Shown piece after piece: positions 54,286 through 64,000 of a stretch of DNA of 64,000 nt; within the stretch, counting starts at the first letter, position 1, and the number at the start of each line of letters is the position of its first letter. Origin of the DNA: Ryuthela nishihirai (Eukaryota > Arthropoda > Arachnida > Araneae > Heptathelidae); assembly GCA_038380435.1 (NCBI GenBank), contig JAWZYU010000004.1, positions 25,208,001 through 25,272,000 on the forward strand, in the 5' to 3' direction. The notes beneath the pieces were generated by a model. It worked only from the letters and a program-made list of their open reading frames with translations, did not search any database and was not told where the DNA came from. Position numbers and translations under genes: made by a program.

Positions 54286-55690
54286 TCATGCAGCCATAAA
54301 CTATGGAGGTCCTGCCAGATGGTAATTTTGTTCTCCAGAATATCTCTGTCCTGAACTACATTTGCTGCATTTGGTTACTGTAGGCCAATTTTAGCACAGT
54401 CCTGTTTGACTTTGTCTGCACATTGTATTCTAGATCACCCCATTTTCCTGAGGCTTTTAAGCACACTGTTCATAAACCTATTCCCCAATCTGCAGCTTTG
54501 TATATGGCCAATATGTCCAAACCAACACAATCTCTCATTGCACAATATGCTGCTCAAAGGAAGTTGCTGACTCCTTCTAACAACATCATTACTTACAAAG
54601 TCAAACCACCTAATGTTCACCATAGGCTTCAAGTTTCCTGTTATCCTGTTTACAAAGGGTCCATGTTTTGCTACCATAATTAACTTAGGAAGAGCCAAAC
54701 TATTATACAGCTTAATTTTAGTCTTTAGGTATTACACTTATTTTTTCATACTCTCCATAGGTTCTTAAAAGTCCCAGCAGCAATCCCTATTCTCATGCCT
54801 CACATCACCAGTATCTGTTATATAGCTCCTGAGATAATTCAATTGAGACACTTGCTCAAGAATGGAGTCATTCAAAGCAACTGAAGCACCATCTGCTTGA
54901 CCATTTTTCATCACTTTAATTTTTTCTCTTGTTATCACCAAACCTATTCTATTACCAGTCTCATCAATAGCCCTAATGAAAGATTTCATCTAATCAACAT
55001 CCTCCTTTTCCTGAGGCCTTTAAGCATATTGTTCATATTCACCAGTCTGCAGCGATGTGTATGGGTAACATAGCCAAACCAATGCAGTCTCCAACATTTA
55101 CCAAGAACTGCAAGCCAGCAGGTCCAACTCATCCACATAATCTAAATAGAAATTTTTTAATTTGTAGACCATTTGTGGCCAAAATCTTCCCCTTACAAAG
55201 AATTCTGCATAACATAATCAATACACTGAAAAGAAAAGAGGACAATATACACCCTGTCTAATTCCACTAGCAATTCTAAACCAATCGTTACAAGCCATAC
55301 CAAATGTCACACGTGACTCAGTGTTATTATAGAGAGCTTTCATTATTTTAACTGTCTGGTATGCCATATGATCTCATGATCAACCACAAATTCTGATGAT
55401 CAGCAGAGTTAAAAGCCTTTTTGAAATCAACAAAGCTAGTAACCAAAGGTTTCTGAAACTCTAAACATTTCTCAAGAATTTGCCTAAGTGAAAAAATCTG
55501 ATCTACACATCCCCTACCACTTCTGAATCCACACTGTTCATCACTCAGTTGTCCATCAACCAAATTCTTAATTCTATTAAGCATAATCGTGCAAAGAACT
55601 TTACCTGGAACAGAAAGTAGACTAATTCCATATAATTATCACAAGAACTACCATCACCTTTTATTAAAAAATAGGGATAATAATAGCATA
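54286..55690 (-). mobile_element. RTE-like LINE copy, degenerate
   Basis: Minus-strand 3' part of the family, with an internal scramble near 55000-55140. Readable blocks: FRSGRGCVDQIFSLRQILEKC and SFVDFKKAFNSADHQNLW (55584-55348), LGSYITDTGDVRHE-like (54860-54790), RWFDFVSNDVVRR and ERLCWFGHIGH (54620-54480). It preserves the RT junction lost in the 24563 copy. 3' end CATGCAGCCATAAACTATGG near 54290. In intron 4. Confidence 0.85.
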
Positions 55691-55699
55691 AATCTTTAT

Positions 55700-56193
55700 A
55701 ATGCTTAAAATAAATTAGAAATAATCAGCTTTGTCTTACATTGCAAATAACTAAAATTATGATTAAACATAATACAAAGACAACTAATAATTTTTGTAGA
55801 ATTCATTTTCAATAAAAATTATTTCATATTGTGTCGAAGAAACAAGGCTATAAGTTTAAGAATCATATATTTATCATAATGTTCAGCAAGTTTTATATAC
55901 GATGACTAATAAATAAGCTTTGACATTTATGAATCAACTTTTTGGCATTGCAAGAATAAATAATAAAGTGATCAAAGGAAACTTAGAATGTTATGAAGTG
56001 TTGCAGTTCTCTTTAGAAGGTTTATATTTCTATTGAGAATTATATACAAAACAAGGTGTAAGAATTCATAATAATTTTATTAAAAAAGCACTGACTTTTA
56101 TGAAATCATATATTTTGATTATGCAAAAATTAAATTTTAGGTTTCATTGTGTCCATGTTCTTTGTAAGTTGTTTCTTATTTAAATATATTCAG
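55700..56193. other. AT-rich intron sequence before exon 5
   Basis: Ends in the acceptor TTTCTTATTTAAATATATTCAG. Nothing else recognised. Confidence 0.45.
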
Positions 56194-56342
56194 AGTTTCA
56201 GAGAAAACGGAAAGCAGCAAACTTAGTATTCTTCAAGGGTATTCATCATCATCAGATGAAGAAGAAGAAGAAGATGAATGTAAAGAAAAGCCATTAGTGG
56301 CATTTAAGGAGAATGCATCTTCTACAAAATCCTTACCCCCAG
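56194..56342 (+). CDS. ZNF830: ZNF830-like gene, exon 5 (acidic region)
   Basis: 149 nt: A completes Arg, then 49 codons VSEKTESSKLSILQGYSSSS...SLPP, then G before donor GTTAGC (phase 1). It carries KLSILQGY then SSSSDEEEEEDE, corresponding to the family's L.LL..Y followed by a long acidic run. The final SLPP-G matches the position where family members continue into a conserved FFD motif. The next exon should supply FFD and the C-terminal coiled coil; I do not find it before 64000, so the gene is probably incomplete in this window. Confidence 0.8.
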
Positions 56343-56344
56343 GT

Positions 56345-57123
56345 TAGCCTTTCAATTTATATTGTGTAAATGACATTGTTAAAAAAATTGGTAAAATAGC
56401 TTAATGTTTGATTCTAGAATTAAAATTTTTTGAAATATGGCATAAACTAAAATGCAGATTTAAATGCCTTTGTGTAGGAAATAAAATGCCTGCAAAATAA
56501 TATGATTTGGTAAAACTAAAACAAGCATTTTTTGGATCATTGATACCATTGGTTCTTTCCTGAATCTAACTAGTTTTCTTGTAGGCTGGGTTTTATCCAT
56601 GAGCTACATCTTTTAGTTGTACAATAAATTAAACAGCAGTTTCTGTACTATTTTTTACAATGCTGTTTTCCATCTGCATGAAATCTTTTATAATGAATGC
56701 ACTGACAAGCACTTTATCTCTGCTATGAGAAATAAGGCATAGTAGATCAAGAAATGGAAATTGAGTAAATCAAGCAGAGTGTTTAATTAATTTTTTATGG
56801 TTTAGAATTGCTTAATGGTTTAAAGTAATATAATGCTGTAGAGCAGTTTGTTTCATTTCATTGAGAAAATTTGAACTGTTCGTTCTGTCTAAAACTGTAT
56901 ATCCATGATCTATATATAAATATAAATGTTAGCTGTATTTCCTTTTTACTGATTCTTGCTGACAATTGATGTTGACATAACACTTAGGCTGTTTTTACAT
57001 GGGATACACCCATTAGTGGTATTGTAATGACCCCTAATATAATCACTGAGAGTGCTTCCAAATGCTTCTCATGCCAGGAATGTATGGCTAAGTGATTAGG
57101 TCACTGATTATGTGTCCGAATAA
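56345..57123. other. intron sequence, nothing recognised
   Basis: AT-rich, no repeat recognised up to the solo LTR. Confidence 0.4.
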
Positions 57124-57791
57124 TGTGATGGTTCACCTACTCACATTTACTCTTCCTTAACCAGCTTTACTTTATTTACATTAAATTATTATTTTGGGGC
57201 TTTTAATTTTAGTTGATCCATCATTCTCCTTGCTTGTACTGCTAGAGGAATTGCAATTGTGTAACTCCCCATTGTGATTGACAGCCACTAAACACATGCA
57301 TAAGGACATGCCCACTTAAGTAATATCTAGTGGTGCATGATAATCATAAGCAAATGTGGCTTCCACTGTGTGATGTCACACATATCAGTTTGCATGTCAG
57401 GAGTGTTAGTTAAGTGACATTAGGTCACTGAGTTAGTGTCATGAAGTTAGTTGGTTAGTTGCTCAGTGAGGAACAAGTTAGTTGCTGAACTGCTAGTGTG
57501 AGCAGCAGTTTAGTTTTTATGAAGTGTTGTTTTTTGGTGAGTCTGAAATTTAAATAAACATTTTATGAAATTTGTGTTTGGAATTTCTTGTTTTTTTCTC
57601 TTGAGCAGAGTTTGTTTAAATATTTGATTAAAGTAAAAATTTATTTTAGGACAATCTAACTTTAAGTTCTTTTTTCATCTAACACATTTAAAAAAGAACC
57701 CTTATTTAATTTATTGGCAAGATTAATTCCTTGGTGCCTGAGAATTTCAGCTATCCGGCAAAGTAAAGTTAACATACTTTGAAATGTTACA
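57124..57791 (+). mobile_element. solo LTR (copy C) with 4-bp TSD
   Basis: 668 bp starting TGTGATGG and ending TGTTACA, flanked by ATAA on both sides (57120-57123 and 57792-57795). TG...CA ends and a 4-bp duplication fit a Ty3/gypsy-type LTR. It contains an AATAAA poly(A)-like signal near the middle (TTTAAATAAACATT). No internal coding region, so it is a solo LTR left by recombination. Confidence 0.85.
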
Positions 57792-57799
57792 ATAATTGT

Positions 57800-58640
57800 G
57801 TACCAGGCAACGTTTAAATTGTCTGGTGCTTGACTATCTTTATATGCATCAGTGTACTAATAGGAGATCTTTGCCCAGTGTCCCAGCTCAGTAAACTATT
57901 CCAATCTTTTCATTTTTTTCCTCTAGTGTGTTTAGTACCCTGTCCAAGAATTAATTTCAAATTTCTATTCTTTAAACTTATTTCAAATAATGTTCAGTTT
58001 CTGCTAAAAAAATTATTACCAAAAACTGCTTTAGGAAAAAATACAATTCCCGAATATTCAAATAAGATCTATTCACTTACCAAAACTCTTCACAAGTACA
58101 ACAATCTCTGAATATTATCACTAACAAAATTTTATAAATATACTGTCTCACTTGTTGGTATTCTCCTGTGCTATGCTCTCTCCAACTTCTATTTTTATGC
58201 TTATCTGACTGTTTACATAATAATTGCTGGTCTGTGGGTGAGAATTTGCAACAAGTTGGCTGTAGCTGACATTCTCCATATTGTACTGCATGTCAGCTAT
58301 GATGCACATATTTGTTGCATCATAGCTGATATATGTTGAAGCATATATATCTCTCTCTACTTTGACATGCATTGAATTTCTTGATTATGTTAAGATTTAT
58401 TATGATAGATGTAAGCTGGAACAGGCCATACATCACTCCTGGTGTTACTTAAGCTGAAAAGCTGGATATATAATAAAATAAATAACTCTTCTGGTAGCTG
58501 CTTTGGACACTTGTTAAGGAACTAAAGGATAAGAAAATGGAAAATAAATTATTAGGAATTAAAAGTATTGGAATATGATCCTCACAGTGTGCCAGTTGAT
58601 TTATGATTGAAAAGATTGCTGTCATTTTCACTGTTTCAGA
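57800..58640. other. AT-rich sequence with a small palindrome
   Basis: 14-bp perfect inverted repeat (TCAGCTATGATGCA at 58293-58306, mirrored at 58316-58329, 9-nt loop). Otherwise nothing recognised. Confidence 0.5.
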
Positions 58641-58980
58641 CCCCAGCTAACTAAGTTATATGAAAGTCCATGAAGTAGCTTGCTAGTGCCAGGTTTCTCT
58701 TTTCACAATGGAGAGTCTGGATTTGTAGGAGACTGGCTCTCATTCATTTGAAAACACCTGATGATTAATTATTGAATAATGCTGTTGTGGATGGAAGACT
58801 GAACTGGTAACTACTTTGTGTCACAACTCAAAATCAAAATTGTCCCATATACAACAGCATCATTACATGGTCAGGTGTTATCACGTGAGTAGGCCAGCGT
58901 ACTACAAATCTAGACCTACTGTGAAGAAAGAAATTTAGCACTAGCACCTACTGCATGGGCTTTCTTTATAACTTCTGGGG
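58641..58980. repeat. foldback element, arms about 130-160 nt
   Basis: Left arm 58641-58798 and right arm 58851-58980 are imperfect reverse complements. Matching blocks: CCCCAG/CTGGGG at the ends, CATGAAGTAG/CTACTGCATG, TGCTAGTGC/GCACTAGCA, GATTTGTAG/CTACAAATC, AACACCTGA/TCAGGTGTT, GCTGTTGT/ACAACAGC inside. No coding capacity; no clear target duplication. Confidence 0.8.
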
Positions 58981-58989
58981 CTTTTCATC

Positions 58990-60320
58990 AAGAAGTCAAC
59001 TGTGGCAGTTAAGAATAACTCCCCCAACAAGAATTGACAACTGCTAGTACAATGACAAGTAATCTTACTCCTCATTGGATCTGTAGGATCAGTTCATGAA
59101 CTTGGATAGGTATAAGCATTTTAGAATTGCTGGTTTAATTATACAGTGAAATTGTTTTAATTAAATTTCCCTAATATCATTATTACTGTGTTATAACTCT
59201 TAGTGTTTGGTCTGTTCAATGGATAGTCATGATTAGACAGAATCTTTGCAAGGGTTTGAAAATTTGTTAATGTTTTTGTTAAAGTAAATTGATCAGTTAA
59301 TAATTTCATAAACAATGAAATTTGACATATTTATAGGTTTGCATTTTCTTTCTCTCCTCCTCATATATGTCAAAGTCTATTTTTTGTTAAGAAGAAAACT
59401 TTTCATGCAGATCAATTTATCTTCATTCCACATAGTCAGATGTTTTAGGCAGTAAGCTGACAGATAATTTGTGAGTGTCTTCAGATTGTAAACATTAAAA
59501 TGGTGTTTAGGGCAGTACTTGAACTTAAGGACACTCAAAAATCACTTTTTCTCATCTTTATAATATCACAGAAATCTTGTTTAAAACCATACCTCAGCAA
59601 CATTATAATTTTTATTTCTTATATGCTTAGTATTACAAATGGTGAGACAGCTTTACACAGATGGAACTGAGACCTCTGATCTGCAGCCTGGATTTAACGG
59701 TGCAACAAGCTAAAATAACTTTTTTGGCCCTGCTATAAATACCTTGAGAGCTATTATCATATTTTGAGGCATAGTGTACTGTACTTCAGTAAGTACATTT
59801 GATTCTACATGTATGCAAGGATTCCATTCTCCAAAAACATTGTGCACATTAAATTCGCTTAAGAAACAGTAGGAAATAAGGGGTTAGGTTCTGGGATTGC
59901 TTGCATTTATACCTATATATATTTAATAAACTAATTATTTGTTATGTAAAGTAATACAAATGAAAAGTGATAAGAAACAAAGATTTAGAAGAAATAAGTT
60001 TACTACATTTTTGTAAAAGATAAATGTAATAGAAATTGATAACTTAAATTTTTTTTTTACAAAACAATCGAATAGACAATCTGCTGCACAGATGCCTTTA
60101 ATGGTCTCCTTTTTTGCACAAATGCTACGCACCACGGATTCCAAATGCATGCCCTATGGCTGGCACACCTTCAGTCTTTGAGATAATCTCCAGCTTCCTC
60201 TCTAAGCTCATCATCTTTCCCTTTCCCTTCATGGTTCCAGGCATAATTGCACTTTTTTTTAAAGTTCACAAAATGCGAATAGTTTAAAGTAGATCATAAT
60301 GTAAATGTGGCTAAAATGTT
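58990..60320. other. AT-rich sequence, nothing recognised
   Basis: No supported gene or repeat. Confidence 0.4.
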
Positions 60321-60324
60321 TGTT

Positions 60325-60815
60325 TTTAGTACAACAAAAAGAAAAGGATTTTTAAAAAATAGAAATTGCCATTTGAAAATTTTCTTACATATATCTTTTA
60401 AAGATATGTAATTCAAGCTTGAAAAATAATATTTTATTTTTTCATTTGATGCATAGTTTATTAAACTACAATATAAATAATTTGATAAAGCCATCTGATT
60501 GCCATATTTTAGAAACCCTATATAATATTGCCGATTTGTTTATTAACATTACTCTGTATTGAAGCAACCAACTGATTTAAGCTCACAAGTTTAATTTTAA
60601 CTATTATCAACAAATTTTTGCTTAAAGTTTTGAAAATCTCTTGAAAATTAATAAAAATTGCTATTTTTAAAAACAGAAATTTTGGAAGCAATTGTGAAAT
60701 ACATTCTTCTGTATTTATCCCCCATTTTACACTGTTTACTGCCTTAAACCTATTTCAGTATTTCTAGAATTATTTTTATCATTTATATCATTTATCCCAG
60801 CATTCTATGCATTTT
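60325..60815 (+). repeat. unclassified dispersed repeat, copy 2
   Basis: Second copy of the 41110-41500 repeat in the same orientation, with about 100 nt of extra sequence in the middle (around 60500-60600). Confidence 0.7.
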
Positions 60816-60819
60816 TCCC

Positions 60820-61861
60820 ACTCTTCAAATCAAAACTAGAGGTAAAGCTAAATAGTAAAAGAAATACATTATCCAGAGGAGGGCCACAGTTTTATTGCTA
60901 GAGCCTTAGTTAAAATTAAACTGCCAGGAGATTGGAGAGCCAGGGGCTGTGACCTAGTTAATTGTGTGCACAATTGGCAGTCAAGTGGCTATAAAGTGGA
61001 TTGTTTATGGCAAGGAGCAAGTTGGATAAATTCACCATATATTTAGTTAGTATTCATACTTTTTACGTCTAACCTTCGTTTTCATTTCTGTACATTTATT
61101 TCCGTAAATTACTGATCTTTCGGTTGATTGATTATTATCGATTTTTTTTTTGCAGTTACTTTATATTGGATGGCCAGCTTTTACAACTTGTTGCTGTGGA
61201 TATTTGATTTAACACATTAGGTTATATGTTAGTTTTTCTTTTATCATTTCTTCGTTTTCCAGTAAAAATACTTTGATTTTGTATTGTTTCCTGAAAATGA
61301 ATGAGGTCTTGGATACAAAAGCAAAAAGGACTTTTGTGGCTTGGAAATCAGTCCTCCTGTGGGAGGGCAATTTTGGCAAGGGTTCCTCCCCCCCCCCTCC
61401 CAGTAGAATTGTTTTTAATTAGAAGTTTTTTAAGTTTATATTCAATGGTTTTGAAAGGTTTTACCCTCTCCTCACTATCAATATATTGGCTGTGCCACTC
61501 TGATGATATAGACATTTATTTTTTACCCTTAGTGCACAAACATTTCTGCACTAACCAAGATTGCCAAACTTCAACACCCAAAGAAAAAGTTCATAATGTT
61601 CAGTAAAAAAAGGCAGCCAAGAAAGTGTTGTTTCCATTTCATAAACAGGACAGAAAATCCCATTAATGGCGAGCAATCCTAGTATAATGCTGACTCATGT
61701 TTTAAATATACCACACTGAAAAGAATCATTAAAAGAAATATAATATTTCAAGTAAATATTATTTGGGAAGAAATTTACTTTTGATTAATATATAATTTAA
61801 CTGTTTTTATTCACCACGTTTTTCAACATTAAGCCTTAATTGCATAGTCCGATCAATTTTT
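60820..61861. other. intergenic/intron sequence, nothing recognised
   Basis: A 101-codon ORF at 61301-61606 reads through a C-run and has no recognisable motif. Confidence 0.35.
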
Positions 61862-63200
61862 CCATTATATCAATGTGAAAATGTCTTATTAAAATTAAAT
61901 TAAAATATTTAATTTTCTATGACACTGTTAAATGTTTTTAAGCACTTAACAAATGTTCTATGCTATCAAGCATCAAAGGTTATTAAGGAGATTTTATGTA
62001 CTGTACCATAGAGGATGGGTAGTGAGAGGAGCTTCCAGGATGCTAGCGAGCAACAAGTTCATTTTTTGACGTTCTTCCAGCAAGTGATGGCTCACTGAGA
62101 ATTTATTTTAGCAATTTTATTTATATTAGCAATTTTAGAAGGTGATGCAGGATGCTGATAATTTATTTGATCAAGGTTTCATGACTGCAGTAGTTCAGAA
62201 GTAACTAATAATACTTTTGGTAGCAAAGTGCTCAAAAACTTTGAGGTCCTCCACAATGCATGTTTCACACTCTTTGGGTGCATCGTCAGGTGGTAAGTGA
62301 GTAGCTTTAGGCATTGCATGAGAGGCAGTTGGTGGGGGAGAGGTGGGGGTTCCATAAATTGTATTGTCAGTGGCTTAGCTCCAAGGTTCAGAGTGGCTGC
62401 CATATGTGTGGGTGGCCATAATACAATCTACATGTGAAGGAGGTTGGTAAGTGTCTGGAGATATGTTAACTTTCCAAGATTAGCGAGTTTCAAGGGAGGC
62501 ATCATTTTGTGAATAGATTAAAAATTCCTTTGCTTTGTTGTCTGTTGTGTTGGGATTATAATGAGTGGGTAATTTAACTCTATAAACTTCATAAACTTTA
62601 GCATAGGGCTAATAATAAACATGTTAATGAGGACATTAATAATGGTTTTCATATCGGTAGGTATAGTGGGTATGGGGAAGTGTGTGTGTGGGGTATTCTA
62701 ATTGCCAATTCTTAGTATGCATTATAGTAGATTTTTAAATGAGTCTTGGGGTATTTGCATTAATGAAGGTGGGAATGAAGAGCACAGGCGAGTATGGGGA
62801 GGGTGTTTAGGGGGACATGATATTCCCAAGGGGTAAGTTATATCCCTAAGGATCAGATGCCATACTGGGGAGAGGGGGACAATGTCTGTGTTACTTCTGA
62901 CACTACTGCAGTAATGAAATCTCAATCAAATAAATTATTAGTATCATGCATTAGCTCCTCAAATTCTACTGAGTTTCACTTGCCGGCAACAACATCAAAA
63001 AACAAACTTGTCACTCTCTAGAATCCTGAAGCCCCTCTCACTACACATCCTCTACGGTATGGTACATAAAATTACCTTAATAACTTTTGATACTTGATAG
63101 CATAGAACATTTGTTGAAGTGCTTAAAAACATTTAACTGTGTCATAGAGAATTAAAGATTTTAATTTAATTTTACTTATTGCACTGTGAAGTTCTAATGT
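61862..63200. mobile_element. 1.34-kb element with >300-bp terminal inverted repeats
   Basis: Left arm 61863-62205 is inverted relative to right arm 62890-63199. Shared blocks include TATGACAC(T/A)GTTAAATG, TTTTTAAGCACTT, ACAAATGTTCTATGCTATCA, AGAGGATG, GGATG/T CTAG, CATGACTGCAGTAG-type and CAGAAGTAAC. Possible 7-bp flanking repeat AATTTTT (61855-61861, 63201-63207). The 680-bp interior has no long ORF but holds a hammerhead-like motif. Candidate types: non-autonomous Penelope-like element in inverted-repeat form, Polinton derivative or foldback. Not resolved. Confidence 0.75.
62251..62293 (-). ncRNA. hammerhead-ribozyme-like motif (decayed)
   Basis: Minus strand in order: CCAC (stem I), CTGACGA (core), GCAC...GTGT (stem II with a short loop), GAAA (core), a short palindromic CATGCA stem III, the triplet ATT in the place of the usual GTC, and GTGG pairing back to CCAC. 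This is the layout of the minimal type I self-cleaving hammerheads found in Penelope-like elements and retrozymes. The stem III/cleavage region differs from the typical GCGC-GTC only by transitions, consistent with CpG decay. Activity is doubtful. Confidence 0.55.
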
Positions 63201-63209
63201 AATTTTTAT

Positions 63210-64000
63210 CATCTTATTAAAATTAATATACTTTTAAATTTGTTTAAATTTTTTATTTTCATAAAATTAGTAATTAAGTTCTGTTTAATTTGGTATTAAT
63301 TGTTATTAAAAAAAATGAAAAAGTTGGCTTGTTGATATGACTTGGTACAGTCGGCAAAATACTGGATTTTTCTCAAAGTATGGTACCAAGAAAAAAATTA
63401 CAAATGGAGGTAATTTTCTTGCTTCAAGTAAATATTTATTTATTTTTTGTTATTCAAAAATAGCCTTTCTATTCATATGCATTATAAGGATTTCTGTCTA
63501 TTAGTTTTTTTTTAATAAATTTTTATTTGCATTGCCAGATACATTATTTTAAATGCATCTGGCAATAATAATTTTTTAAAACATGCTTCTAAACATGCTT
63601 TTAAACATGCTTTAAAAAGCCCTATTAAAATAAAACTAGTCTTTTTTTGCTAAATATTTTCAGAAAATCCAGAATTAAAAGCTGATGAATTTGCCATAAT
63701 TTCTTTATCATCCATTCATTAGTTATTTGGCAAAAAATTTCTAAAGTAAATTTTTTTTTGGCTGATCATAGTGTAAAAGAAACAGCTGGGTCTCTGGATG
63801 TAAATCAGTTTTTCAGGTGGGAATCTTGAAGGGTTAAATTCTTATAATATGCATTTTCATCTAATTATTAAAATATGCAATTTCTTCTAATTTTTAGAAT
63901 ATTCAGTTCCATCTAATTTTTATAATATATAGTTGTATCCAGTTAGAGCTTAAACAGTTGAATAAAAAAGAAAAAAACTGTTGAATTTTTACTTGCAATA
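63210..64000. other. AT-rich sequence to window end
   Basis: A short palindrome (ATTGCCAGAT...ATCTGGCAAT, 63531-63566). An acceptor-like TATTTTCAG at about 63662 precedes a short frame that could not be confirmed as a gene exon. Otherwise nothing. Confidence 0.4.

Noticed and set aside
63662..63720. Acceptor-like TATTTTCAG followed by a frame reading NPELKADEF, tempting as the next ZNF830 exon
   Set aside because: It enters in phase, but the conserved FFD is absent, the frame stops after about 18 codons and no good donor follows.

Overview
This is a metazoan nuclear window: AT-rich, intron-rich and saturated with decayed transposable elements. The mix of a Jockey-clade LINE, RTE-like LINEs, Tc1/mariner relics and abundant tRNA-derived SINEs suggests an arthropod, perhaps a chelicerate. 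That placement is inference; no species-diagnostic gene is visible.

The main host gene runs left to right from 33816 to beyond 56342. It is a ZNF830 (CCDC16/OMCG1)-like zinc-finger gene. Exon 1 (33816-33919), exon 2 with the C2H2 finger (37997-38096), exon 3 (43455-43578), exon 4 (50531-50570) and exon 5 (56194-56342) join in consistent phases into about 172 codons. The C-terminal exon(s) are not seen. Intron 1 looks like a minor-spliceosome (U12) AT-AC intron. The far left end (about 17-390) holds the last exon, 3'UTR and poly(A) signal of another, unrecognised gene.

1-33 kb is intergenic and repeat-built. It has Tc1 relics (4.8-8.1 kb) and a long RTE-like LINE relic (10.1-13.0 kb) carrying a Tigger-like MITE, a hAT-like MITE and a SINE. 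It also has palindromes, a degenerate minisatellite (18.6-19.6 kb), a gag relic (19.9-20.3 kb) and a minus-strand RTE-like LINE (23.4-25.6 kb). Next to the gene lies a three-layer nest: an LTR (27012 to about 33365) split by a Jockey LINE with a 16-bp target duplication (27357-32990), itself split by a 449-bp RTE-like 3' fragment.

33.8-64 kb is the gene with huge introns. They contain further SINEs of at least three tRNA-related families, Tc1 and mariner relics, LINE pieces, LTR copies (one solo LTR with a 4-bp duplication) and foldback elements. At 61.9-63.2 kb is an element with terminal inverted repeats over 300 bp and an internal minus-strand hammerhead-ribozyme-like motif.

The SINE-1 3' end resembles the RTE-like LINE 3' end, suggesting a LINE-SINE partnership. 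No CRISPR, rRNA or functional tRNA gene was seen.
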